A stretch of DNA of 64,000 nt from contig CAJTSF010000010.1 of assembly GCA_910578985.1 (NCBI GenBank), positions 12,310-76,309 of the forward strand. Direction: 5' to 3'. The notes beneath the pieces are model-generated. The model did no database searches, had not been told where the DNA came from, and was given only the letters and a program-made list of their open reading frames with translations. A program made the translations under genes and the position numbers. Shown here in pieces: positions 1 through 8,305 of the stretch (position 1 is its first letter; each line of letters begins with the position of its first letter). This DNA comes from an uncultured Odoribacter sp. (GTDB lineage: Bacteria > Bacteroidota > Bacteroidia > Bacteroidales > Marinifilaceae).

Positions 1-1
1 G

Positions 2-112
2 GAAAACCACCTGCCTATCGTGGTCTTCAACATGGACGTGGAGGGCAATCTGAAAAAGGTGATGGAAGGCGCCGGCATCGGAACCGTGGTTTATTCGGAA
101 GAATATGCTTGA
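2..112 (+). CDS. pyrH: UMP kinase, C-terminal end (partial)
   Basis: The window opens inside a gene whose last 36 residues are visible, including the stretch LPIVVFNMDVEGNL. This matches the conserved C-terminal segment of bacterial UMP kinase, which phosphorylates UMP to UDP in pyrimidine nucleotide synthesis. The stop codon overlaps the start of dxs by 8 bases, so the two are probably co-transcribed and translationally coupled. The N-terminal domain lies outside the window, so the assignment rests on this short tail only. Confidence 0.75.
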   Translation, partial: ENHLPIVVFNMDVEGNLKKVMEGAGIGTVVYSEEYA

Positions 113-1979
113 GAATATCAACACACCGGAAGACCTGAAAAAAGTGCCGGAGGATGCACTGGAACAAGTCTGTCGTGAGGTGCGGCAACAGATTATCGAT
201 GACTGCGCGGAAAATCCGGGACACTTGGGCTCCAGTCTGGGAGTAGTGGAACTGACCGTGGCACTTCATTACGTATTCGACACTCCTTACGACAACCTGA
301 TCTGGGATGTCGGTCACCAGTCCTACGCCCACAAAATCCTGACAGGGCGTAAGGAGCAATTCAAAAGCAAACGTCTGCACGGAGGCATCAGCGGTTTCCC
401 GCGCATGCAAGAGAGCGAATACGACTCATTCGGCACGGGACACTCCTCCACCTCCATCTCGGCAGCCCTTGGCATGTCTATTGCCGCCAAACTGAACGGC
501 GAGGAAGAGCGGCAGAGCATCGCCGTCATCGGGGACGGCTCGATGACGGGCGGCATGGCTTTCGAGGCACTGAACAATGCCGGAGTATATGACTCTAACC
601 TGCTGGTCATCCTGAACGACAACAATATGGCGATTGACCCCAATATCGGTGGCATCACCAAATCCCTTCTCAACATCAGCACCTCCAAAGCTTACAACAA
701 ATTCAAACGGGATGTTTGGAACGTGTTGGGGAAACTGAACCGTATCAATCCGGGCATGCGGGACTTTATCCAGAGCATTGACAACAGCATCAAATCCATG
801 CTGCTGAAACAAAGCAATATGTTTGAAGCCATGGGGCTGCGGTATTTCGGTCCCGTGGACGGCCACGATGTCAATCACCTGGTCAAAGTGCTGGAAGATT
901 TAAAACACATCAAGGGACCGAAGGTTTTACACTGCATCACCGTCAAAGGCAAAGGATTCAAGGAGGCGGAAACCAATCAAACCGTTTGGCATGCTCCCGG
1001 CAAATACAATCCGGACACGGGCGAGTTGCTCCAAGAGGCTCCAAGCCCGCATCCCGCCAAGTTTCAGGACGTCTTCGGAAACACCATTCTGGAACTGGCG
1101 AAGAGCAATCCCAAGATTATTGGCATCACCCCTGCGATGCCCACCGGATGCTCCTTGAATATCATGATGCGGGAGATGCCCGAACGATGTTTCGATGTCG
1201 GCATCGCGGAACAGCATGCGGTCACTTTTTCGGCAGGAATGGCAGCCAAAGGATTTGTGCCGTTCTGTAATATTTACTCCTCTTTCATGCAACGGGCATT
1301 CGACCAGGTCATCCACGACGTGGCGTTGCAGCGGTTGCACGTCGTATTCTGCCTGGACCGCGGCGGGCTGGTCGGCTCGGACGGCGCCACACACCACGGC
1401 GCCTACGACCTGGCTTATTTCCGCTGCATTCCTAACATGACGGTGGCTGCCCCCTTGGACGAAGAGGAACTACGCAACATGATGTACACGGCACAACTGC
1501 CCGGCGGAGGACCTTTCTCCATCCGCTATCCGCGGGGCAACGGCTCCATGAGCGACTGGCACACGCCCCTCCGGCAATTAGACATCGGCAAAGGACGCTG
1601 CCTGCAGGAAGGCAATGAAGTGGCTGTACTCTCCATCGGAGCCATCGGTACGGAAGCGAAAAAAGGAATAGCCATGACAGAGGATATATCCGTCGCCCAT
1701 TATGACATGCGTTTTTTAAAACCGATAGACGAAACGCTGCTTCACGACGTATGCCGGCGCTTCTCCCGAATCATCACGGTGGAAGACGGCTGCATCAACG
1801 GAGGGCTGGGAAGCGCCGTGGCGGAATTTATCAGCGACCACCGCTACCACACCCGGCTGGTGCGCCTGGGGATTCCCGACCGTTTCATCGAACACGGCAC
1901 CCAAAAGGAACTTTATACCGATTGCGGTTACGATGCCGACAGCATCGCCCGGACTATCCGGAACTTCACCGAACACTAA
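105..1979 (+). CDS. dxs: 1-deoxy-D-xylulose-5-phosphate synthase
   Basis: This cytosolic enzyme condenses pyruvate and glyceraldehyde 3-phosphate, using thiamine diphosphate, to give DXP, the first step of the MEP isoprenoid pathway. The 624-residue protein has the usual length. Visible landmarks are GHLGSSLG (residues 39-46), DVGHQ (68-72), the thiamine-binding GDGSMTGG (143-150) followed by NDNNMAI, and a transketolase-type central domain with GIAEQHAV. The ATG at 105 overlaps the upstream pyrH stop, which supports this start. The next gene begins 28 bases downstream on the same strand. Confidence 0.96.
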   Translation: MLENINTPEDLKKVPEDALEQVCREVRQQIIDDCAENPGHLGSSLGVVELTVALHYVFDTPYDNLIWDVGHQSYAHKILTGRKEQFKSKRLHGGISGFPRMQESEYDSFGTGHSSTSISAALGMSIAAKLNGEEERQSIAVIGDGSMTGGMAFEALNNAGVYDSNLLVILNDNNMAIDPNIGGITKSLLNISTSKAYNKFKRDVWNVLGKLNRINPGMRDFIQSIDNSIKSMLLKQSNMFEAMGLRYFGPVDGHDVNHLVKVLEDLKHIKGPKVLHCITVKGKGFKEAETNQTVWHAPGKYNPDTGELLQEAPSPHPAKFQDVFGNTILELAKSNPKIIGITPAMPTGCSLNIMMREMPERCFDVGIAEQHAVTFSAGMAAKGFVPFCNIYSSFMQRAFDQVIHDVALQRLHVVFCLDRGGLVGSDGATHHGAYDLAYFRCIPNMTVAAPLDEEELRNMMYTAQLPGGGPFSIRYPRGNGSMSDWHTPLRQLDIGKGRCLQEGNEVAVLSIGAIGTEAKKGIAMTEDISVAHYDMRFLKPIDETLLHDVCRRFSRIITVEDGCINGGLGSAVAEFISDHRYHTRLVRLGIPDRFIEHGTQKELYTDCGYDADSIARTIRNFTEH

Positions 1980-2007
1980 TCATTAAAAACCATAAAACCG
2001 AACACTT

Positions 2008-3207
2008 ATGTTACAGATTTCAGACAAAGGCTTAGCGATTCAAGCCTCTCCCATCCGGAAATTAGTGCCTTACGCCAACAAAGCCAAAGCACGGGGCATC
2101 CGCGTGTTCCACCTGAATATCGGACAACCCGACATCGCCACTCCGGAAATAGCCCTGGAAGTGGTCCGCCACATGCAAATCTCCGTCATCGAATATACGG
2201 ACTCGGCGGGAAACCACACCTTACGCTCCAAACTGGCAGGCTATTATCAAAAATTAGGTATCGCCATCAACGAAGAGGATATCCTTATCACGACAGGCGG
2301 CTCGGAAGCCATCCTGTTTGCGTTCATGAGCACGCTGAACGAAGGGGACGAGATTATCATTCCGGAACCCTATTACGCCAATTACGCCGCCTTTGCCGTG
2401 ATGGTCGGCGCCAAAGTGAAAGCGGTAACCGCCACCATCGAAAACAATTTCGCCTTGCCGCCCATCAGTGAATTCGAGAAATTAATCACTCCGCGCACCA
2501 AAGGAATCGTCATCATCAATCCCAACAATCCGACCGGCTACCTTTATTCACAAAACGAACTGGAAGCGCTGGCGAAGATGGTGAAAAAGCATAATCTCTA
2601 CCTGTATTCGGATGAAGTGTACCGCCGTTATTGTTATGACGGACTGCCCCATTTCTCGGTGATGAATATCGAAGGCATCGAAGAGAACGCCATCCTGTTC
2701 GACTCCATGTCCAAGCGTTACAGCGAATGCGGCATCCGCGTGGGCGCCATCATCACCCGCAACAAAGAGGTGCTGGGCGCCTCTCTGAAATTCGGCATGG
2801 CACGCCTGTGCCCTCCCGCCTTGGGACAAATCGCCGCCGAGGCATCCCTGGATACCTCGGACGAATATTTCCACCGCGTACATCAGGAATATGTGCAAAG
2901 ACGGGACTTCATGGTGGAAGCCCTCAACAAAATACCGGGCGTCGTGTGCCCCAACCCCAAAGGCGCCTTCTATTCCATCGTCAAACTGCCTATTGACGAT
3001 TCCGAAAAGTTCGCCCGCTGGCTGCTGGAAGAGTTCGACTACAACGGACAAACAGTGATGCTCGCGCCGGCAAGCGGATTTTACCACACACCCGGATTAG
3101 GAAAAAACGAGGTGCGCATCGCCTACGTATTAAAAATCAGCGACCTGCAAAAAGCCATTGAGGTACTTGCCGCCGCCTTGAAAGTCTATCCCGGACGAAC
3201 GAATTAA
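2008..3207 (+). CDS. PLP-dependent class I/II aminotransferase
   Basis: A 399-residue fold-type I aminotransferase of the aspartate aminotransferase-like group. NPNNPTG (171-177), SDEVY (201-205) and SMSKRYSECGIRVG, with the probable Schiff-base lysine at residue 236, are all present. Such enzymes move amino groups between amino acids and 2-oxoacids using pyridoxal phosphate. The exact substrate (aspartate, aromatic or other) cannot be read from the sequence. It follows dxs on the same strand with a 28-base gap and may share its transcript. Confidence 0.9.
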   Translation: MLQISDKGLAIQASPIRKLVPYANKAKARGIRVFHLNIGQPDIATPEIALEVVRHMQISVIEYTDSAGNHTLRSKLAGYYQKLGIAINEEDILITTGGSEAILFAFMSTLNEGDEIIIPEPYYANYAAFAVMVGAKVKAVTATIENNFALPPISEFEKLITPRTKGIVIINPNNPTGYLYSQNELEALAKMVKKHNLYLYSDEVYRRYCYDGLPHFSVMNIEGIEENAILFDSMSKRYSECGIRVGAIITRNKEVLGASLKFGMARLCPPALGQIAAEASLDTSDEYFHRVHQEYVQRRDFMVEALNKIPGVVCPNPKGAFYSIVKLPIDDSEKFARWLLEEFDYNGQTVMLAPASGFYHTPGLGKNEVRIAYVLKISDLQKAIEVLAAALKVYPGRTN

Positions 3208-3248
3208 AGGTATCGGGGAAAAGAGACCTTTTCCTTGATACTTTTTGC

Positions 3249-3256
3249 TATCTTTG
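3249..3256 (+). promoter_or_regulatory. Bacteroidetes -7 promoter element (TATCTTTG)
   Basis: TATCTTTG matches the TAnnTTTG -7 consensus of the Bacteroidetes primary sigma factor and lies 21 bases before the ATG at 3278. No convincing -33 TTG is seen at the expected distance. It suggests the acyltransferase group has its own promoter. Confidence 0.55.
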
Positions 3257-3277
3257 TCCTCAAAAAAACAAACTATT

Positions 3278-4405
3278 ATGACAGATTCTGAATTTGACAG
3301 TATCAGACCGTATGATGACAGCGAAGTGCCGGCAGCAGCGCAGCGCCTTGCCGAATCGAAAGACTTTCTGGCACTGTTCACTTACCTGGTCAAACAAGAC
3401 GTGTCAATCATCACCAAAGCCTTGCAAAACATCCGCTCCCGGAAAGACTTCCAGGAAATCCTGTTCGGTCCTGCCATCCGGACCCTTATGGAGAATACGA
3501 CGGACGGCGTGACTGCGGAAGGGCTGGAATTGGTGGACCCAAACACCTCCTACACGTTCATGTCCAACCACCGGGATATTATTCTGGATTCCGCCATCCT
3601 TAACGTATTGCTGAGGGAACACGGCGCCAAATACACCCGGCCCGCCATCGGCAGCAATCTGCTCATCAACCCGTGGGTGACCGATTTCGTCAAACTCAAC
3701 TCCTGCTTTGTCATCGAACGCAACATCACCGTGAGGGAAATGCTGAACAGCTCGCAACTGCGTTCACAATACATCCGGAACACCATACGGGAAAATGAAG
3801 ACTCCGTCTGGATTGCCGAAAAAGAAGGGCGCACTAAAAACGGAGACGACCGCGTACAGCAAGCCTTGTTGAAAATGTTGAAGATGAGCGGCACTCCCCA
3901 TTTTGCCGATAACTACAAAGAGTTGCGGCTCATGCCCCTTTCCATTTCCTACGAATGGGAACCGTGCGACTCGCTGAAAACCCAGGAACTGTACACCCGT
4001 ACCGTAGGCGAATACACCAAAACGCCGGAAGCGGACATGAACAGCATGGTCACGGGACTCAAGGAATATAAAGGACGCGTACACTTCCACCTTGACCGCC
4101 TGACGGACGACGAACTCGACGAACTCGACAAGCTCCCCTCCAACGGCGAAAGAATCGAGGCGCTCGGATCCATCATCGACAGGAAAATCCACAAGAACTT
4201 CAAACTGTGGGCCAACAACTACGTGGCATACGACCTCCTGCATTCGGTCAATAAATTCAGCCACATGTACACTCCCGAAGAGAAAGACAATTTCATCCGC
4301 GTAATGACGCAAAAAATAGACAAACTGGAAGGCAACATCTCCATGCTGAATAACATATTCCTGGAAATTTACGCCAATCCGGTAAAGAACAGCCTGAAAT
4401 TATAG
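3278..4405 (+). CDS. 1-acyl-sn-glycerol-3-phosphate acyltransferase family protein
   Basis: A 375-residue protein of the glycerolipid acyltransferase (PlsC-like) superfamily, expected to move an acyl group onto a lipid precursor at the membrane. NHRDIILD around residue 92 resembles the catalytic HX4D motif, though the His-Asp spacing here is five residues, and GRTKNGDD further on resembles the EGTRS block. I chose the ATG at 3278 because the longer frame from 3245 would begin inside the promoter element. The C-terminal third has no motif I recognise. Two small genes follow closely. The substrate is unknown. Confidence 0.75.
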   Translation: MTDSEFDSIRPYDDSEVPAAAQRLAESKDFLALFTYLVKQDVSIITKALQNIRSRKDFQEILFGPAIRTLMENTTDGVTAEGLELVDPNTSYTFMSNHRDIILDSAILNVLLREHGAKYTRPAIGSNLLINPWVTDFVKLNSCFVIERNITVREMLNSSQLRSQYIRNTIRENEDSVWIAEKEGRTKNGDDRVQQALLKMLKMSGTPHFADNYKELRLMPLSISYEWEPCDSLKTQELYTRTVGEYTKTPEADMNSMVTGLKEYKGRVHFHLDRLTDDELDELDKLPSNGERIEALGSIIDRKIHKNFKLWANNYVAYDLLHSVNKFSHMYTPEEKDNFIRVMTQKIDKLEGNISMLNNIFLEIYANPVKNSLKL

Positions 4406-4408
4406 AAC

Positions 4409-4597
4409 ATGAAAATCATTCGCTTACTCATTATGCTGACGGCATTCCTGATTATGATTTCGAGTGCCTTGATTCTCTTCGCTCCCCACGACCTGAAAAC
4501 CCCGGTCTACATCAACATCGCCGCCATGGGCTGCCTTGTGGCGGTCGTGACCATGATGAACTTCCGGAAGCAGCAAGAAAAGGAGCGCCATGTATAA
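4409..4597 (+). CDS. small two-helix membrane protein
   Basis: A 62-residue protein with two predicted membrane segments (about residues 5-25 and 32-50) and a short charged tail (RKQQEKERH). I do not recognise a family. It begins 3 bases after the acyltransferase stop and its end overlaps the next small gene by 8 bases, which supports a real gene in an operon. No function can be given. Confidence 0.6.
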   Translation: MKIIRLLIMLTAFLIMISSALILFAPHDLKTPVYINIAAMGCLVAVVTMMNFRKQQEKERHV

Positions 4598-4841
4598 AGT
4601 CAAACGCACCATATACGTGGACGACCAAGCCATCGATATATGGCTGGGACTGGTCAGCAAGACGAAAAACGGCAAGAACGGCAAATACACCGTCTATCTC
4701 CTGACGGACGAACCGAACAAGCCCCTGAACCACGCAGAACCGATATTAAGCAATATCACTTCCCGCGAAACAGCCATCCGGCGAGGCATCGAATATGCCA
4801 AAGAACTGTTTCGTAACCTATTGGAAAACCGTAAATCGTAA
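4590..4841 (+). CDS. small hypothetical protein, 83 residues
   Basis: A soluble, basic protein with a strand-rich first half and a helical C-terminus (about residues 60-80). I do not recognise a family. The start overlaps the preceding small membrane protein by 8 bases and the stop lies 12 bases before gltX, so it is probably co-transcribed with both. The tight packing is the main evidence that it is expressed. Confidence 0.6.
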   Translation: MYKVKRTIYVDDQAIDIWLGLVSKTKNGKNGKYTVYLLTDEPNKPLNHAEPILSNITSRETAIRRGIEYAKELFRNLLENRKS

Positions 4842-4853
4842 ATACTTATACCG

Positions 4854-6380
4854 ATGAACCAAAAAGTCAGAGTAAGGTTCGCTCCCAGTCCGACGGGGGC
4901 TTTGCACTTGGGCGGCGTACGTACCGCCTTGTTCAACTACCTGTTTGCCCGCCGCCACGGAGGGGATTTCCTGTTGAGAATCGAAGACACCGACCAGGCT
5001 CGGTATGTGCCTGGAGCAGAGGAATACATCATCGAGTCACTGAAATGGTGCGGACTGACTGTGGATGAAGGAGTCGGCGCAGGAGGCGACTGCGGTCCCT
5101 ACCGGCAAAGCGAACGTAAAGCGATATACAAGGAATATGCACTGCAATTGGTGGAATCCGGCAACGCCTACTATTCATTCGATACCGCGGAGGAATTGGA
5201 CGCTCTCCGCAAAGATTGCGAAACCAAGGGCGAGACCTTTATATACAACGCCAAAAGCCGCGGAAACCTGAAAAATTCCCTGCACATGGAACCCGAAGAG
5301 GTCAAACAACTGCTGGCTTCCGGCGCGCCCTACGTCATCCGGTTCAAAATGCCGGAGAATGAAGAACTGCTGCTGCACGATATCATCCGCGGGGAGGTGC
5401 ACTTCAACAGCTCCCTGCTCGACGACAAAGTGCTCTATAAATCGGACGGCATGCCGACTTATCACCTTGCCAACATCGTGGACGACCACCTGATGCGCAT
5501 CACCCACGTCATCCGCGGCGAGGAATGGCTGCCGTCACTGCCCCTGCACGTGCTGCTCTACCGGGCTTTCGGATGGGAAGACACCATGCCCCGGTTCGCC
5601 CACCTGCCGCTGATTCTGAAGCCCGTGGGCAATGGCAAACTCAGCAAACGCGACGGTAACAAAATGGGCTTCCCCGTGTTCCCCATGGAGTTCACCGACC
5701 CCGCCACCGGCGAGAAATGGCACGGATACAAAGAAGACGGCTATTTCCCCGAAGCCTTCATCAACATGTTGGCACTTCTCGGTTGGAATCCGGGCACCGA
5801 GCAGGAAATCTTTACCCTGGAAGAACTCGCACAACTGTTCTCGCTGGAGCATGTCAATAAATCCGGCGCCCGCTTCAATCCGGACAAAGCCAAATGGTTC
5901 AACCACAAATACCTCATTGCCAAACCGGATGCGGAATTAGCCGACCTCATCGCCCCCTACCTCCAAGCGGACGGACTGGCATACGACAAGCCGAAAGTGG
6001 AACGCATCTGCGCCCTGATGAAAGAGCGCTACAACTTCGTATCCGAACTCTACGAGGACTGCCGCTTCTTCTTCGTGGCACCCACCGAATACGTGGAAAA
6101 GGACGCCAAGAAATACTGGAAAGAGGACGCTCCCGCCCTGATGCGCGAGCTGACGGAACTCCTGAAATCCATCGACGACTATTCCTTTGCCAACACGGAA
6201 AAAATCATCTCCGCCTGGATTACGGAAAAGGAACTGGGCTTCGGCAAGGTCATGAACCCCTTCCGTGTCGCCATCATCGGCGCCGCCAAAGGTCCCCACA
6301 TGTTCGACGTCATGGAAATCATCGGCAAAGAAGAGACCATCCGGAGAATGGAGAAAGCGCTGGAAGCGATGAAAAACTAA
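4854..6380 (+). CDS. gltX: glutamate--tRNA ligase
   Basis: Class I aminoacyl-tRNA synthetase that charges tRNA-Glu with glutamate in the cytosol. The 508-residue protein has the HIGH-type signature in SPTGALHLGG (12-21) and the KMSKS-type loop KLSKRDG (262-268), followed by the helical anticodon-binding region. The length is normal for the family. It is the last gene of the run starting at 3278 and is followed directly by a strong hairpin. Confidence 0.96.
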   Translation: MNQKVRVRFAPSPTGALHLGGVRTALFNYLFARRHGGDFLLRIEDTDQARYVPGAEEYIIESLKWCGLTVDEGVGAGGDCGPYRQSERKAIYKEYALQLVESGNAYYSFDTAEELDALRKDCETKGETFIYNAKSRGNLKNSLHMEPEEVKQLLASGAPYVIRFKMPENEELLLHDIIRGEVHFNSSLLDDKVLYKSDGMPTYHLANIVDDHLMRITHVIRGEEWLPSLPLHVLLYRAFGWEDTMPRFAHLPLILKPVGNGKLSKRDGNKMGFPVFPMEFTDPATGEKWHGYKEDGYFPEAFINMLALLGWNPGTEQEIFTLEELAQLFSLEHVNKSGARFNPDKAKWFNHKYLIAKPDAELADLIAPYLQADGLAYDKPKVERICALMKERYNFVSELYEDCRFFFVAPTEYVEKDAKKYWKEDAPALMRELTELLKSIDDYSFANTEKIISAWITEKELGFGKVMNPFRVAIIGAAKGPHMFDVMEIIGKEETIRRMEKALEAMKN

Positions 6381-6424
6381 AAGAAATGAACCGGATGACG
6401 ATAGACATCCGGTTCATTTCTTTT
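6381..6424. terminator. bidirectional intrinsic terminator
   Basis: A perfect 17-base-pair stem (6381-6397 with 6406-6422) with an 8-base loop, ending in T residues on the plus strand and preceded by AAAA, which serves the minus strand. It lies between gltX and the convergent PIN gene and should stop transcription from both sides. Confidence 0.85.
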
Positions 6425-6429
6425 AAGCT

Positions 6430-6942
6430 TCAAACCATTCTTTCCCATCTTTTCAGGCGTTCTGCAATATCCTTATCCGGCAAACGGTTATTTTTACATC
6501 TTAATAAATTTAGCTTATCACAGGCTTCTTGAGGAGTCAGTACAACCTGTTCCACCAACAGGTCAAACACATAAAGAATACCGGAAACCATTGTTCCTGC
6601 CTGAATAGCGGACTTACGTAATTTATTATCCCCGGTAAGTAAACGATAACCGTTTTCTTGCGCATATAACCATACCGAACAATCCGTAATGGAAACATTG
6701 CTATCTTGTCTCTGCTGGAAACGGATTATATTTAACAGTTCCTCTTCCGTATGTCGTTTCACAATCAAACATCCACTTTGCACAAACTTTTCCACTTCCT
6801 TGCGCTGGTCATCCTTTACCAATTCATTAAGCACAAAATCTGTTGTGTGAACTTGTAGAGGAAGCCTGAAAAAAGCCTCCAACAAATCAATGCTATAAAG
6901 ATCGATTAACACGTTTGTATCATTGACAACAATGATATCCAT
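6430..6942 (-). CDS. PIN-domain protein, probable toxin ribonuclease
   Basis: A 170-residue PIN-domain protein. The acidic residues expected of the Mg-dependent RNase site are visible: D8 in NDTNVLIDL, E40 in LNELVKDD, D87 in ITDCS and D105 in TGDNKLRK. Such proteins often act as toxins cleaving RNA. Its ATG directly abuts the stop of the upstream XRE-metallopeptidase gene, the usual layout of an antitoxin-toxin pair. It runs into the gltX terminator. The RNA target is unknown. Confidence 0.8.
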   Translation of the reverse strand: MDIIVVNDTNVLIDLYSIDLLEAFFRLPLQVHTTDFVLNELVKDDQRKEVEKFVQSGCLIVKRHTEEELLNIIRFQQRQDSNVSITDCSVWLYAQENGYRLLTGDNKLRKSAIQAGTMVSGILYVFDLLVEQVVLTPQEACDKLNLLRCKNNRLPDKDIAERLKRWERMV

Positions 6943-7995
6943 TCAGACCAAGTTTAAATTTTCTTTTAATCGGTGTACAGGTTCTCTCATCAATACAGAG
7001 GCTTTAGAGAAAGAAATAATCTCACTGGCAAGCGCCCTATACACAAGTCTCACGAAACGCGCCGAACATTCTGCGGGAAAGCGGTTTTTTTCTACTTCTT
7101 TCTTAAACCACTCAATCCTTCTCTTTTTAATAAAATAAGTCTTGTATCTCGAATCCGTAATGACATTTAAATCCAGAGCCTTACGCATCAAGGCATCGAT
7201 GGACATTCCATACTGACATTGAATATCCTTTAACTCCTGCAAGGAGATATCTTTTCGATTACATCCGATATACTTCAGAAAAACCGATTCGGAAATCAAC
7301 ATCTCACTGGCAAAACGATTACATAAATCCTCTTTCTCCTGTGCCGATAACGCCGGATCTATATTTAATAATATATGTCCTAACTCGTGCATCGCCGTAA
7401 AGCGTTTTCGCTCGGGAGGAAAGTGCTTGTTCAAAATAATGAACGGGCATCTATTATCGGCAAAACCGCTCAAGCCGTCAAACGAATCCGGAGCCTCCAC
7501 CTCAATCACCTTGATTTTGTTCTCTTCCAACAACTCGATGATATTGCCAATCGGGTCTTCTCCTATCTTCCAGCAATCACGCAATCTGTCCGCGAGAGGC
7601 TTTATGTCCGCCATACTCCGGACAATAACATCTGCCAAAACATTGGTAAAGTCCGTATCGATATTCAAAATCCCCTCCACTTCCAAATAACGTTCCATTG
7701 AATCCAACACTTTTTCCTCTATCTGATTTTGCTGCTTGACAGACAATTTCGATTTCTTCCTGAACTCGATGCCTTCCAACTGAATTTCAAATGGCTTGAA
7801 AAAATAATCGATACTCACACAAAGGACGTTAGCCAATTGTATCAATACCGTACTATTAGGCAGCATCTTCCCCTTTTCATACTTGGAAATCGCCTGTTTG
7901 GAAACCGAAGCCCCCATGGCTTCACACAATTCATCCATGGAGAATCCCCGCATAATCCTCGCACTCCTTAACCTCTGTGAAAATACTTGTTCCAT
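6943..7995 (-). CDS. XRE-family regulator with ImmA/IrrE (M78) metallopeptidase domain
   Basis: A 350-residue protein with an N-terminal helix-turn-helix (about residues 5-65, including SVSKQAISKYEKG) and a C-terminal M78-type peptidase domain with the zinc motif HELGH (203-207) and a downstream glutamate in FASEML. This pairing is known from antitoxins and from regulators that cleave repressors. It precedes the PIN gene with no gap and has its own -7 element, so it probably represses the pair and neutralises the PIN protein. That role is inferred from layout. Confidence 0.85.
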   Translation of the reverse strand: MEQVFSQRLRSARIMRGFSMDELCEAMGASVSKQAISKYEKGKMLPNSTVLIQLANVLCVSIDYFFKPFEIQLEGIEFRKKSKLSVKQQNQIEEKVLDSMERYLEVEGILNIDTDFTNVLADVIVRSMADIKPLADRLRDCWKIGEDPIGNIIELLEENKIKVIEVEAPDSFDGLSGFADNRCPFIILNKHFPPERKRFTAMHELGHILLNIDPALSAQEKEDLCNRFASEMLISESVFLKYIGCNRKDISLQELKDIQCQYGMSIDALMRKALDLNVITDSRYKTYFIKKRRIEWFKKEVEKNRFPAECSARFVRLVYRALASEIISFSKASVLMREPVHRLKENLNLV

Positions 7996-8018
7996 AAATC
8001 ACTCTCCTTTTCAGTTGA

Positions 8019-8026
8019 CAAATATA
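8019..8026 (-). promoter_or_regulatory. -7 promoter element (TATATTTG) for the XRE-PIN pair
   Basis: On the minus strand TATATTTG lies 23 bases before the XRE start codon and matches the Bacteroidetes TAnnTTTG consensus. The -33 position reads TTTAC, an imperfect match. Confidence 0.55.
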
Positions 8027-8235
8027 CGCATTAAAAACAGAAATGTAAACCAATGAAAGAATTTTTCTTTATACGGCGTGTAAACGAAAAAGATATCGAA
8101 TAGCAAGGATGAAAAGAGAAAACGGCGCTCCCCTTTGCTTGCGCGTAGGGAATAAAGTCGCTCCCCGCGCACTTTGCAGCGAAGGGGCACCCAATGAGCA
8201 CCGAATTTGCTCCATGAGAAGACCCTGATATCACC
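8027..8235. other. intergenic stretch without recognised content
   Basis: About 210 bases between the XRE promoter and the vWA-gene terminator. I see no tRNA-like fold and no credible coding frame; the one open frame on the minus strand has no family resemblance. A GC-rich patch (about 8130-8190) stands out from its AT-rich surroundings, but I find no clear repeat. Confidence 0.5.
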
Positions 8236-8279
8236 ATGAAAACACCCGGGATTCCATGGAATCCCGGGTGCATTTTCAT
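8236..8279 (-). terminator. hairpin terminator of the vWA lipoprotein gene
   Basis: A perfect 28-base palindrome (8243-8270) folds into a 12-base-pair stem with a CATG loop. Flanking ATGAAAA and TTTTCAT can extend it. On the minus strand it is followed by TTTTCAT and lies just after the vWA stop codon. Read in the other direction it could also act as a terminator. Confidence 0.7.
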
Positions 8280-8305
8280 GAAGATAAAACTTCTTGTCGT
8301 TGTGA

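Noticed and set aside
8120..8235. tRNA or other structured RNA in the GC-rich patch
   Set aside because: No cloverleaf arms, no anticodon-arm or TpsiC-arm sequence could be found.
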